Shown here in pieces: positions 41,590-51,388 of a stretch of 64,000 bases of DNA. Position numbers and translations under genes: made by a program. Location of the stretch: contig CAKMXJ010000010.1 of NCBI GenBank assembly GCA_928724745.1, positions 186,001 to 250,000 on the forward strand, in the 5' to 3' direction. This stretch comes from Anthracocystis setariae (lineage: Eukaryota > Basidiomycota > Ustilaginomycetes > Ustilaginales > Ustilaginaceae). Position 1 is the first letter of the stretch. Each line of letters begins with the position of its first letter. The notes under the pieces are model-generated. The model did no database searches, was not told the DNA's origin, and saw only the letters and a list, made by a program, of their open reading frames with translations.

Positions 41590-44500
41590 TCAAGAAGAAG
41601 TCTCTGCATCTTGGAGGACGATATCCTGACTATGGCTATGGGTAGGAGTGATGGTGAGGAAGCTGTGATCTACGTCTGCACTTGCGACTCTACTCATGGC
41701 AAAGTCGACGGGAGGCATCAAAGCATACACGTGTTGTTGCGAGTGGGGAGTTGTCGATGTGACGAATGCACTGCTGTGATTTTCACCTTCCACGCCCACC
41801 ATCGAAATGTGTGACGGCGTAAACGACGCATGCGTCAAATCGTGAGCATGAACACTAAGCTTATTCCCAGGCAACGTCTTGTACCCTTCGCAGATGCTTT
41901 TGACGAGCCGAAGCAGCGAGGGATCCAAATCGATAGCGACACAAAGATGATGCGTGATCTCGGCTTGGTACGTAGAGGGAAGCACCATCACTCCTGTAGC
42001 ACGAAGTGCAGCGTTGGCTTTAGTAACACCAACGCTGGCGGAAGCACCTGCAGCGGATTCGAGATGACAAAACGCTCCACCTCCCAATCGCATGTACGAT
42101 TGAGCAAGCAAGATGTGAATGCTCGCCTCTTCGGGAGCCAAGTCATGCGCGCACACAAGATCGCGATGACTCGCTTCAGCATCGCCATTCTGCAGCAACA
42201 GTTCTGCCCTGCGCAAATACGTCAACACGGAAGCACTAGGTGCCAATTTGATCGCCTTGTTGTAGCACTCGAGTGCCTTGGCTGGTGCGTTGATCAGCGA
42301 GAAAGTCCAGCCCACCAAATCCCACAGAATGTAATTGGAAGCGTTAATGTGGATGGCTTGCTGCAGACTCTTGCAGGCGGCATGCTCATGTTCTCCAATC
42401 CCGAGGTAGACACGCCCGAGCCCCGCCCAAGCATTCCAGTGTCGACGATCACATCGAATGGCACTGCGGAAGTAGGCGATCGCTTCGTCGTACAGACCCA
42501 AGTCGTGCGCTTCATGACCCGCCAGAGTGTAGGCGTAAGCATACTCCGGTGCTGCAGCCGCAGCACGCTGGAAGCACACCAACGCAGTCCGATGCTCCTT
42601 CTGCAGCGAGAAAGCGTTCCCAACCACAATGTGAGTCGATGCCGTTCCGGGAGCAACCATGGCCAGATGCTGCGCAAGGGCGGATAGCTTGACTTCGCGC
42701 GAGAGGTGGAACAGAACGAGGGAATAGACATCCATATGAGAAGCAACGTAAGGATTGACCTTGCGCGCGGCTGCAAAGTGTTTCTCGGAAGAGGCGTACT
42801 GCGAGCACTCTGCAAAGCTTCTGCCTAGGAGAAGTTGGTGCACCAAGGTGTCCTTGACCTGAAGGTCGAGCAGACGAATCGTTTCGGTGGAAGTGAAATC
42901 CAATGTGTCCTCTGATACCTGTCCGTTGGCTTGCATGTGGTCATCAGTGTCATCGACGTCCTTGTCGAGAACGGGTTGCGAAAGCACTGTGGCGGCCTTG
43001 TCACCGTGGCAGAGTCGCAACAGCCTGTAAGCTTCGCCGACCTGTGCGAGTAGAGCAAGAACATACTTGTCCGCAGCAATCTGATGTGCGATGGCGGTGA
43101 GCTGCTGCAGACAAGTTTCACGGAGGGCAGACAGTTGCTCAAGCTTCAACCTGGCTTCGTCTTCCTCCTTTTGACGCATTGCCTCAGCAGCTGTGCGGCT
43201 TGATGTAAGGGTACCGGGAGCTCGAGAAACTGTACCTGTCGTGCCAACAGAAGTGGAGCTGGCTTTCGACATGGCGCTACCCGGGCGACTGAGGTTCGAG
43301 GCGGTGGCGAGACGGGATGCTGTAGTAGGCGCTCTTTTCGCCGTAGTGGTGGCGCCATTGACCGTTGCTGCGCTACGGACGGTTGCTGTCGGGGCCGGCT
43401 TGGAAGCAGCGAGGCGTGACGTTGTTTGACTGGATGCCGCTGTACCGACTCTCCGTGTTGATACGGCAGTACGGGCAGTGGAAACAGTAGCACGAGACGA
43501 CATGGAGGAAGCCGAGGAGGCGGACGAGGTCGACGATACACTGCCGGCTTGGCTCGTTGCCCCGGTCCTGCTTGGCAGAGCGGTAGCGCGATCGGTGCGA
43601 TGCGCTGCGGACCTAAGCTGTCGGCCATTTTGGGCAGTCGTTGGATTGGACACGGTGGCTGTGCGGACAGCCGTAGTCCGGTTCGGGCGAGCGACAACGT
43701 TGACTTTGGCAGCCTTGACATCGTCTTGTCCGGTAGCCAGGGGTTCCAAGTGGTTCGTATTCGTTTGGGCGGTCGAGAGAGCACGAGAGGCGGGATGAAG
43801 TCGTGTAGCTGTGACAGTAGTCGCTGACGTGGTTGGCAGGGGAGGGGTGAGCTTATCTGTTGGCTTCGAGGAGGCTGCGAGCTGAGTAATTTGAGCATTT
43901 ATGGTCGGTACGGGAGGGATGTCGGACGAGACCTTGAACTTCTTGTTGGAACCGTCTTCAGACACTTTGCGCACCATGGTCGCGGACTGAACCTGCTCGG
44001 TTGCAAAGCTCGGTGCGGCTTTGAGCGCCGCCTCCATAGACGAGTATGGCGCATGAATCTCCATCACCTGGTTGGCATAGAGCCGATCTAGTGTGGCAGC
44101 ACCGAAATGCTGTTTTGCAGATGCAGCGCCATAACCAGTGTCGCAGAGTCCCGTCCATGCACGCCAGTTGAAGGGATCTTGCTCGAGAGCCTTGAGGAAG
44201 GTCGTTCGGGCTTCTTGTACGCGTTCGCGACTTGCATGATCGTAGGCCGCATCAGTTTGCAACTGCGAATGGAAGCGAGACGGTGCTGAAACTGGTTCTG
44301 GGATCGAAGAGGAGCCTTCAGCTGCGTCGACTTCCTTTCTCTTGCCGAGTGCTTTTTCCTGGATCACCTGTGCGCCCTGCACCGCGTCGGATGGTCTTCC
44401 AAGTGTACGACAGGCGTCGCGATATTCCTTGGCACTTCCTGCATCTTGAAAAGTGGAGGTAGAGCCTTGCTGGAGGATATGAATGCAAGCCTGGGAGCCG

Positions 44501-45015
44501 GCAAAATCGTGAGCGTCGTGCGAGCTCAGTGTGCTGGCAGATACGGTAGCGGAAGCCGAGCTTCCAGATGGGCTGAAGGGCAGCACAATGTTGAAACCAC
44601 CCAGCCGGGCGCATCTCGCCAACGTCCTGCGAGCAACAGTGGAGGAAGAGTCTATGCAAACAGCATAAATAGAGAAGAAGGTGGCAGAGCACAAGTCAAT
44701 CTCCCAGTCTAGGGGATCGCTCGATGGACTGTCTTGTTGCAAGGAGAGATAAGAGCGAGCCAAGGACACGAGACGCCTTGCGATGAGTTGTGGTGACGTT
44801 TTGATGCTATGGGTAGCCTGTAAGTCAGAGACGGTGGGAAGTGGTGGTGGAAGGTGAAGCTGAAACGGAAGCGGAAGCGGAAGCGGAGGCGGTGCTGCCT
44901 TTTCTCGAGTGGATGCAATGGTCGGACGAGCCGATGTAGTGGAGGCGGAAGCGATCGGTTGGCGCGATTTGGTTGCAGCCAATCTCGACTTTGGCGCAGT
45001 CGCAGCGAGCGGCAT
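41590..45015 (-). CDS. Anaphase-promoting complex subunit Cdc27/Apc3
   Basis: TPR subunit of the APC/C ubiquitin ligase that drives mitotic exit, 1141 residues, single exon. The N-terminal region (about 75-320) fits the Apc3 N-terminal TPR dimerisation domain (LIARRLVSLARSYLSLQ, then EYRDACRTLGRPSDA and FLKALEQDPFNWRAWTGLCDTGYG). The middle, about 380-700, is a long Ala/Thr/Ser-rich disordered linker typical of Cdc27. The C-terminal TPR array (about 740-1030) includes LGRSFAECSQYASSEKHFAAARKVNP, VGNAFSLQKEHRTALVCFQRA, YTLAGHEAHDLGLYDEAIAYFRSAIRCDRRHWNAWAGLG and LWDLVGWTFSLINAPAKALECYNKAI, the order and wording seen in Cdc27. Cdc16 and Cdc23 lack this linker. The tail contains an extra insertion (about 1000-1040) inside the last repeats. 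Confidence 0.92.
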   Translation of the reverse strand: MPLAATAPKSRLAATKSRQPIASASTTSARPTIASTREKAAPPPLPLPLPFQLHLPPPLPTVSDLQATHSIKTSPQLIARRLVSLARSYLSLQQDSPSSDPLDWEIDLCSATFFSIYAVCIDSSSTVARRTLARCARLGGFNIVLPFSPSGSSASATVSASTLSSHDAHDFAGSQACIHILQQGSTSTFQDAGSAKEYRDACRTLGRPSDAVQGAQVIQEKALGKRKEVDAAEGSSSIPEPVSAPSRFHSQLQTDAAYDHASRERVQEARTTFLKALEQDPFNWRAWTGLCDTGYGAASAKQHFGAATLDRLYANQVMEIHAPYSSMEAALKAAPSFATEQVQSATMVRKVSEDGSNKKFKVSSDIPPVPTINAQITQLAASSKPTDKLTPPLPTTSATTVTATRLHPASRALSTAQTNTNHLEPLATGQDDVKAAKVNVVARPNRTTAVRTATVSNPTTAQNGRQLRSAAHRTDRATALPSRTGATSQAGSVSSTSSASSASSMSSRATVSTARTAVSTRRVGTAASSQTTSRLAASKPAPTATVRSAATVNGATTTAKRAPTTASRLATASNLSRPGSAMSKASSTSVGTTGTVSRAPGTLTSSRTAAEAMRQKEEDEARLKLEQLSALRETCLQQLTAIAHQIAADKYVLALLAQVGEAYRLLRLCHGDKAATVLSQPVLDKDVDDTDDHMQANGQVSEDTLDFTSTETIRLLDLQVKDTLVHQLLLGRSFAECSQYASSEKHFAAARKVNPYVASHMDVYSLVLFHLSREVKLSALAQHLAMVAPGTASTHIVVGNAFSLQKEHRTALVCFQRAAAAAPEYAYAYTLAGHEAHDLGLYDEAIAYFRSAIRCDRRHWNAWAGLGRVYLGIGEHEHAACKSLQQAIHINASNYILWDLVGWTFSLINAPAKALECYNKAIKLAPSASVLTYLRRAELLLQNGDAEASHRDLVCAHDLAPEEASIHILLAQSYMRLGGGAFCHLESAAGASASVGVTKANAALRATGVMVLPSTYQAEITHHLCVAIDLDPSLLRLVKSICEGYKTLPGNKLSVHAHDLTHASFTPSHISMVGVEGENHSSAFVTSTTPHSQQHVYALMPPVDFAMSRVASADVDHSFLTITPTHSHSQDIVLQDAETSS

Positions 45016-45681
45016 TGCCGAAAAGCTGCAGCCTGGTAGGCGCCTATCTATGCGATGCTCTTGTCTGCTTTACTGAATGGACATGCTGAAAAGCTCTATG
45101 TTGTTGTACAATGGCGAGCGGTGGTGGAAGCTGGTCAAAGAGCACGGAATCTGGATCGCCAAGGCTGAGGTCGTCCCAACCGCTGAGGGATTGGTGTTGC
45201 CAACCGTGTTGGGAAGCGTACTGCGGCGCCTCTGCTGTAGATCGACGCTGAGACAAGCTCTACAGATGTACCAAGGGTGAAACGAAGCTAAGAGGATGAA
45301 GACGAGCGATGTGCGGATTGTACGCTGGCCAAGAGGCTCAGTGGTGTTGTTGATTGGTATAATGCACAGCAGCTCCGCTTGCTTTCTGCGTATCCTAAAC
45401 ATGCACCAAATTTGGGGAGCTGCGCGCTCGCGACTTGGCATGAGGCAGCTTCACGCTGTGTTGTGTGAAGCAAACCGTCTTCCCCCTTGACCTTTTCAAA
45501 AATCGGGTGTCAGATTAGCTCACATTTCACTGGCAAGGTTTCGTTTCCGGCCGAATGAACAAAACCACGGTGCTTTTTGCGCAGTGTTGTGTTGCACTTG
45601 ACCGAGCCTCGGATTGGACGGCACATCGACGGTGTCTGACTGGAATCGGATCGCCACCTTTTTTTTTTTTTCCCCAATCCG

Positions 45682-45717
<36 letters not shown>

Positions 45718-46607
45718 TGTACTGTACTCAAACTAAAGAAGTCGAGGGATCGACAGCGCATGTGCAACATTACAGTAGAGAACCGAGCTTTGTCATTATC
45801 ATTGTGTTCGATTCGAACCCTGATTGTCGTAGATACGGGCGCAATTTCAAGCAAATTGACGCAGCGGTTGCCCAAAATCAATTCAGATCGTGGACCAACA
45901 AAGTGTGCCCATGAAAGCATGTGTATTGAAAGAGTAGACTTGGCAACCAGGTCGAAAGCAGGACACCGAGATAGCTTTTGTATTACTGTGTAAGAGGTGT
46001 GCAACGCCGCCCCTATAACCCCAAGTTGTCCTTTTTCTAGTAGTGTGATGAAAATGCAGTGGATGCATCCAAACAATTCCAGCAGAGTGGGCGGCGTGCT
46101 ACTAAACTTGAGCATCCCTGCAGCCAGCACCAGATCGACAAGAGAGGGTGCAGTGGACTGTGTAGCAGCGCGTGCTTACCACCGCAAGCGAGCTGACAAC
46201 CCTACTCTGCTTCAATACAACATCATCTCTGCACGCACATCACTCCCTTCACACCATCATCTCTTGAACCCTTCTTCCTTTCCCCTCTCCCCCAGCCCCA
46301 TTCCTTGCCTCGCTTCTTAGTTCCGTGAAGGCCATACCCCTCCTCCGGCCTCCTCCAACTGCTCTTCAGCACCTCACACTCTTTTCAATCGCTTCCAAAC
46401 AGACTGTCGACGCAATCACTGGTTGATCCCACAGCACCTTCAATCCCAATCAGACCGCAGACGCTCTTGCTCCATCTTTCTACGACATCGTCTCACGGCA
46501 TCTGCAACTCCTTTGTGTCTTCTGCGCCAAACCTCTCTCCATTTAACCTTCTTGGACATTGACCGCGAAGCATCTACTCCTCGGCTCGTTTTCTACATAC
46601 ACACACC
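45016..46607. other. Intergenic region between divergent Cdc27 and LysM genes
   Basis: A 1.6-kb divergent gap. It contains T13 (45659-45671) and an AC repeat (45684-45715) running into TGTGTACTGTACTC. From about 46.2 kb it is pyrimidine-rich and ATG-poor, as expected for the LysM gene leader. No gene is supported. Confidence 0.6.
45659..45729. repeat. T13, (AC)16 and TACTGTAC motif
   Basis: A T13 run, a short spacer, sixteen AC units and then TGTGTACTGTACTC. It links an ordinary dinucleotide repeat to one of the dispersed TACTGTAC-type motifs. Confidence 0.85.
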
Positions 46608-47495
46608 ATGCGAGTCATCTCCGCGCTTCTCTCCATAGCGCTACTGCCCATGGCAGCTCGTGCTGCCTTCCACTCCAACGACACAGCGTGCACACGTCAT
46701 TACACCGTCATACCAGGTGACACCTGTGATGAGATCGGCGCAAAGACGCTGACATCCACCTATCAGATTCTCGCTTTCAACTTGCTCGACGCTGGATCCG
46801 GCTGCTATACCCTCGAAATCGGCTCGCAGCTTTGTCTTGGTCGTTACGGAAATGATTGCCAGTTTGTCCACAAGTGCACTGATCAGGATACCTGCGAGAG
46901 TATCGCCAATGCATACGGCATCACCACCGAAACATTGCTGGACAACAACCCAAACGTCGACTGTAATACGGGAGTCTACGATGGTTTGATGGTCTGCGTC
47001 AGTGCAGGCAGCATTCGTCCACCTGCTGACAACAGCATCAATGCCACACATATCATGATCTCAAGTGCACATGCAAGACGGGCTTGGGTAGAACAACAGC
47101 AGACAGCCAACCAACCGTCGGATTCTGGTTCCTCTTCTTCAAAGGAACACCCCCACTACCGCCAATCTTCAACTTCAGCTCAATCCGCCGCTCAAGGCAG
47201 TCAAGCACAATCTAGCCACTCGCAACTACCGCCTCCCGTTGCCGAGCAACCAATATCGCAGCTGCAACAAAGTGGCCAACAAAGGTCAACAACGCAGCAG
47301 CAACAACGATCTTCACTGTCAGCGGAAGAGCTGGAGCAGCGCATCGTGGATGAGATTCGATCCGCATCCTCGATCGGCTCACACTACACTCCAACCAACG
47401 GTGTACCGTCTTTGTCTGGTTCAACCTCGTTACCACAAAAACGCCATCGCTCACTGTCGTCGCGTTCGCATCACCACAGCGCACATACCTCTTAA
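46608..47495 (+). CDS. Secreted two-LysM protein, candidate chitin-binding effector
   Basis: A 295-residue secreted protein. The signal peptide is residues 1-19 (MRVISALLSIALLPMAARA). LysM 1 spans about 31-77 (HYTVIPGDTCDEIGAKTLTS..., ending CYTLEIGSQLCLG) and LysM 2 about 88-132 (DTCESIANAYGITTETLLDNNPNVDC...GLMVCV). Each has the fungal-type paired cysteines. The mature N-terminus and the linker carry N-glycosylation sequons (NDT at 24, NAT at 145). The last 150 residues are Ser/Gln/His-rich, disordered, with no GPI signal or catalytic domain. Fungal LysM proteins without an enzyme domain bind chitin and in plant-associated fungi often shield it from host receptors. Here that role is inferred from architecture only; a cell-wall role is the alternative. 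It is convergent with a hypothetical gene 175 nt away. Confidence 0.88.
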   Translation: MRVISALLSIALLPMAARAAFHSNDTACTRHYTVIPGDTCDEIGAKTLTSTYQILAFNLLDAGSGCYTLEIGSQLCLGRYGNDCQFVHKCTDQDTCESIANAYGITTETLLDNNPNVDCNTGVYDGLMVCVSAGSIRPPADNSINATHIMISSAHARRAWVEQQQTANQPSDSGSSSSKEHPHYRQSSTSAQSAAQGSQAQSSHSQLPPPVAEQPISQLQQSGQQRSTTQQQQRSSLSAEELEQRIVDEIRSASSIGSHYTPTNGVPSLSGSTSLPQKRHRSLSSRSHHHSAHTS

Positions 47496-47670
47496 CGATC
47501 CGTCACCAGTTTCTCCCGTTTCTCATCTACGTCTATCAGCATACTTAATTATACTTGTTTGCGTTGCCCAGGATGGCAGGTCTATCTACAACTAGTATCC
47601 CGTGCATCCTTCTCGTGTATGATTTGACGCCACAAATATCCAATGGTTCTTCTCGTGGCAGTTTGGCCGG

Positions 47671-48456
47671 CTACATGGAGGAGCGCGGACTTTGCATCAG
47701 CTCTAGAATCAGCGCGCACGTCTCAGCGTTCTTAGTCTGGCTCCGAGGATCAGGCGACGAGGATGGCACGGCCGAAGCTTGGTTGCACATGAGCGCCTCT
47801 GCGTCGTTGAGTATGGTTCGAAGTTGGGTTGGAAGGCAAATTCGGCGCTCCTCCGCTGTAGTTGTATCGGATGGACCGTGGATCTCGATCTCGAGCAGTT
47901 CGTCTCTGCTTCGGGCTGGTACTGATGTGTAGGGCTTCGGTTGGAGATAGATGTGCGATACCGAGTGGTGGCTTGGCTCATCGGAAGGAACGGACAGGTC
48001 GTACGTGCAGTCTGGCTTGCGAAGTGGAGTTGGGTTGCTGGGATCGCAATCGGACATGGTTGAGTCGAGATCGCCTTCGCAAGCGTCCCCGTAGCGTGAT
48101 TGTAGCGCGACGATTCGAAGCTCCTCGACGTGCGAGCGCAGACGCTCCCATGAGATCCGGTCAAGTCGACGAACACTGGTGCTGACGCCGTCTACCAGAA
48201 AGTTGGGCTCAAACAGAGCATAAACCAGCCTGGGAGCGCCCTCTGGAGGACAACAAGTTGCGTATACGAGTACACAGGTCTCCAAAGATGGCACAAGATC
48301 GCCAAGCGTAATCATCGATGGCCGAGACGAGAGTGCAGCAGATGCAGTAGATCGTCTGCGCCGCAGAGTTCGCGCCTCACTTGAGACGCACCCGGCTCCC
48401 AGGCCATCGCCAATTCGGGCCGAAATGCCTTCTTTGAATCCGTCTGCCATCATCAT
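47671..48456 (-). CDS. Hypothetical protein
   Basis: A 261-residue protein from the first in-frame ATG (three consecutive Met, then ADGFKEGISARIGDG). The frame continues upstream for 31 codons to a TTG and further to a TGA near 48.63 kb, so an upstream exon with an acceptor such as CTGACTAG is possible. The central part (about 45-125) is hydrophobic and looks folded: SMITLGDLVPSLETCVLVYATCCPPEGAPRLVYALFEPNFLVDG. The second half is hydrophilic with many Ser, Asp and Pro. There is no signal peptide and no membrane segment. I do not recognise a family. Codon use resembles that of the neighbours, which favours a real gene. Confidence 0.55.
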   Translation of the reverse strand: MMMADGFKEGISARIGDGLGAGCVSSEARTLRRRRSTASAALSSRPSMITLGDLVPSLETCVLVYATCCPPEGAPRLVYALFEPNFLVDGVSTSVRRLDRISWERLRSHVEELRIVALQSRYGDACEGDLDSTMSDCDPSNPTPLRKPDCTYDLSVPSDEPSHHSVSHIYLQPKPYTSVPARSRDELLEIEIHGPSDTTTAEERRICLPTQLRTILNDAEALMCNQASAVPSSSPDPRSQTKNAETCALILELMQSPRSSM

Positions 48457-49073
48457 CTCAAACCTCTTCGAAACGTCTCTTGCGGTTGTGGGTCTTAGCA
48501 GATGCTGTTTGATGGATGGTGTAAATGGTGTCGTTGGATTCGACGACAATAGTGGAGAGGGTGACGGCGACGAGGAAGGGAGAGAGTTTAGTGGGGTGGA
48601 TCGCGGGACACGTAAGACTAGTCAGTGAGTCCATGGCCAACAGATAGCTTTGCAGACAAAGCAGGACTTGCTACTAAGCTCGCCCCGTCGCTTGGCTGTG
48701 CAAGCGCAGTCCGTTGTCACTTTGCACTAAAGTCGAGTGGCGGACCGCAAAGGGGAATGTGTATGCAATCGGCAAGCTGCAATGTGCATGGCACAGCCAA
48801 CAAGCCGTATGCAGCCTACTCGAAACAATTGGTGGGTCGTCCATTGTTCAATTCTGCGAGAGGGTCCAAGCGTGCTTTTATCCCTGGGCCGGCATCAATC
48901 GCATCAATGCTTGCCGAAGAGGCTCGAGCTCCTTCTATAATTCGTCCCAAGATAGTCAACAAGAACAAAACGGTGATGAGCAGTCATGTTCAGGACGGAC
49001 TTATCATAGAGCTAGGTTGTTATTTCCCTTGCAGGAGGTGGCCACAGCTTTGCGAATAAGGCTCGGATGGGCT
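48457..49073. other. Intergenic region, no supported gene
   Basis: A 617-nt stretch between two minus-strand genes. It contains the promoter and possibly an unrecognised first exon of the hypothetical gene (an ATG at 48634 opens a short frame). Short overlapping plus-strand frames look non-coding. Confidence 0.45.
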
Positions 49074-50627
49074 TTACTTGCGCTTTTTTGAAGAGGGCCC
49101 CGACAATGCTTCCGCAGCTTCGGCTTCTTCGTTCTCGAGCAGGGCTCTGATCTTGCGCGCTTCGCTTTCCAGACGCAATTCTTCCATGATGTAGTCGAGA
49201 CCTGTTCCCGGATCGTGCTCGCCCTCCATTATGGCATCGATACCGTTCAGGCTGAGGTTGATCCGATGATCTGTGACGCGATTTTGCGGGAAATTGTACG
49301 TACGTATGCGATCACTGCGTTCCATGCTCGCCACCTGTGAAAGCCTGCGCTCTCGATTTCCTTCCACCTCCTCCTTGAGCTTGCGGTCTAGCAATCTCGC
49401 ACGCAGCACCGCCCATGCCTTGGTGCGATTCTGATGCTGCGAACGGCTATCCTGCATCGACACCGTGATGCCGGTTGGCTCGTGTGTCAGACGAATAGCT
49501 GATTCTGTCTTGTTGACATGCTGTCCTCCAGCGCCACGAGACCTCATGACTTCAACCTTGACGTCCTTGGGATCCACCAGGTCATCTGCTTTGTTTTCCG
49601 AGCCTTCAGAGATAGGCAGCACCATGACGGCGATTGTTGAGGTCTGGAGCTTTCCGAGACTTTGAGTGGCTGGAATGCGCTGCACGCGATGAACGCCTGC
49701 TTCGTACTTGAGTTTTCGAAACACGCCTTTGCCTTTGACTTCGATGATTGTTTCCTTGAGACCAGCGCCGGATGCCGAGGACGACGCAGACACATCGACG
49801 CTCGTGCTCGATATGATCTCGACTTGCCATGCTCCAGATCCATCGTCATCCGTGGGCTTTTGTGCACAGAACCGCTCGTACATACGGGCCACCTCGGCGG
49901 TGAACAGGGTCGACTCCTGCCCACCGAGCCCTTGGCGCACTTCCAAGAGCGCGCCCACCGCTTTCGACTCGATTTCGTCTGTGACTGATTCGAGGATCAC
50001 TTTCTTCATTTCTGTGCGAAGCGTGGACAGCTCCTCTTCCAGCATCGGTACTTCTTCGAGTGCAAGCGCACGCATTTCCTCGTCGGGGTCGGCCTCGCTC
50101 ATCTTGAGCGTGCTCACGAGCTGCTTGCGCTTGGTGGAAAAAGCCTCCCATGCCTGTCGGAGCGGTTCGAGCTCTTTGAGCTGCTTACCGACCTCTGCAC
50201 TTTCAGCTCGCTCCAGAGCTTCCAGGAGACGCTGGTGCTTTTCCATTCTGAGTCCCGCGAGACGCACAACCGGATCACGGTCAATCTGTAAGGACGGTTC
50301 CTTATTTTCGGGTAATCCGCCAGCCTGCGTTGCGTAGAAACGGGAAGGTCCGGGCCTTCCCAGTGATATCGACCATTCTATCCGAGTGGGCGCACTTTGA
50401 AATGTTGCTGGGTATCTCTGGGTTCTGCGCGGGTGTATCGAGAGTGCAGTAGCATGGTGCAAACTACGTCGCGGGAATCGAGTTACATTCTCTGTGGTCG
50501 AGGCAAACGAGCCACGAAGTGGTCGAAGAGGTCCGCCACCCATGAGCGAGATCGTTTGTAGAGCAGATCGACCCGAACTGCTCGGTAGAAGCGAAGCTTG
50601 AGTTGGGAGATGGTAGCAGTCAATCAT
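49074..50627 (-). CDS. Mitochondrial peptide chain release factor 1
   Basis: Class I release factor for mitochondrial translation, 517 residues, single exon. The N-terminal 100 residues are Arg/Ser/Thr-rich and basic, suited to import. The body follows bacterial RF1: a helical domain (KQLKELEPLRQAWEAF...), GVHRVQRIPATQS with the codon-recognition tripeptide PAT at 319-321 (RF1 type, for UAA/UAG), and RSRGAGGQHVNKTESAIRLTH with the catalytic GGQ at 367-369. It ends with the helix containing NRTKAWAVLRARLL, DRIRTYNFPQNRVTDHRI and a basic tail. All elements are intact. The first ATG is used; an internal Met (MGGGPLRPLRGS) at about 29 would also leave a good presequence. Confidence 0.94.
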   Translation of the reverse strand: MIDCYHLPTQASLLPSSSGRSALQTISLMGGGPLRPLRGSFASTTENVTRFPRRSLHHATALSIHPRRTQRYPATFQSAPTRIEWSISLGRPGPSRFYATQAGGLPENKEPSLQIDRDPVVRLAGLRMEKHQRLLEALERAESAEVGKQLKELEPLRQAWEAFSTKRKQLVSTLKMSEADPDEEMRALALEEVPMLEEELSTLRTEMKKVILESVTDEIESKAVGALLEVRQGLGGQESTLFTAEVARMYERFCAQKPTDDDGSGAWQVEIISSTSVDVSASSSASGAGLKETIIEVKGKGVFRKLKYEAGVHRVQRIPATQSLGKLQTSTIAVMVLPISEGSENKADDLVDPKDVKVEVMRSRGAGGQHVNKTESAIRLTHEPTGITVSMQDSRSQHQNRTKAWAVLRARLLDRKLKEEVEGNRERRLSQVASMERSDRIRTYNFPQNRVTDHRINLSLNGIDAIMEGEHDPGTGLDYIMEELRLESEARKIRALLENEEAEAAEALSGPSSKKRK

Positions 50628-51388
50628 TTACGGTCTCCTGTTGACCTTCTCTGACGAGAAGAACCCTAGAAGAAAGTCTTCGCAACGGATCTCGGAAGCT
50701 GTCCTTAGTGACCGCGATCCGAAATTCCTGGCTGTCATGGAGGTTGAACTGAGACCTAACAATGGATCTTCGTTTGGATGATGCCATGACTGGGAGGGTC
50801 CTCGCCATCTTCGAGCGATAACGTACAAACCTGCATCTGAGGCGGTGAGTGACCCTTGGGTTGGCTGATAGCCTGCTTGACTTGGAATCACGACATTGCT
50901 CAACTCCAGTTGATTCGCTTTTCCTTGGCTCGCTCAGCAGGTTTGCCGACGCTTGTGCATCATGACTGCTCTTGGCTTACTGGCGCCGATGTCGTGTGTT
51001 GCGTGCACGAGATGCTTCCATCACCTCGTCATGACCGGTACGGTCCTCGTCCCTGTCCCTTCTGTCCCAGCTGCCTGTGTACCTAAACCCTCATCCCCTC
51101 TCCGCCGGCGCTCCCAATCTTGTGTACTCTGTCTCAGCCAAGCAATCTGTGGGGCGGACCTCGCGCAACAGTCCGCTGTGCGTCAGACTATCAATCCACG
51201 TCCTCAGTCCTGATCACTGTGTGGTGTCCTTGCCTCTTCCCCTTAAACACCTCAACCTAGAACGAGAAACATTGTCCAGAATCCGAAAACCCCTTTTCCG
51301 ATAACCCCTTCTCCTCCCTTCATTCTCTGCCTGAAGTATCGCTCCGTCTCTAAGCAAGAATTCGTTTACTCCAACTACCTCTTCACCA
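50628..51388. other. Divergent promoter region, release factor / bHLH
   Basis: A 761-nt gap upstream of both flanking genes. The half next to the bHLH start is pyrimidine-rich (CCCCTTCTCCTCCC and similar), consistent with a leader. No gene and no notable repeat are seen. Confidence 0.5.

Noticed and set aside
45780..45830. GATTCGAACCCTG resembling a reverse-strand tRNA box B
   Set aside because: The bases that should form the T stem and acceptor stem do not pair, and no box A lies at the right distance.
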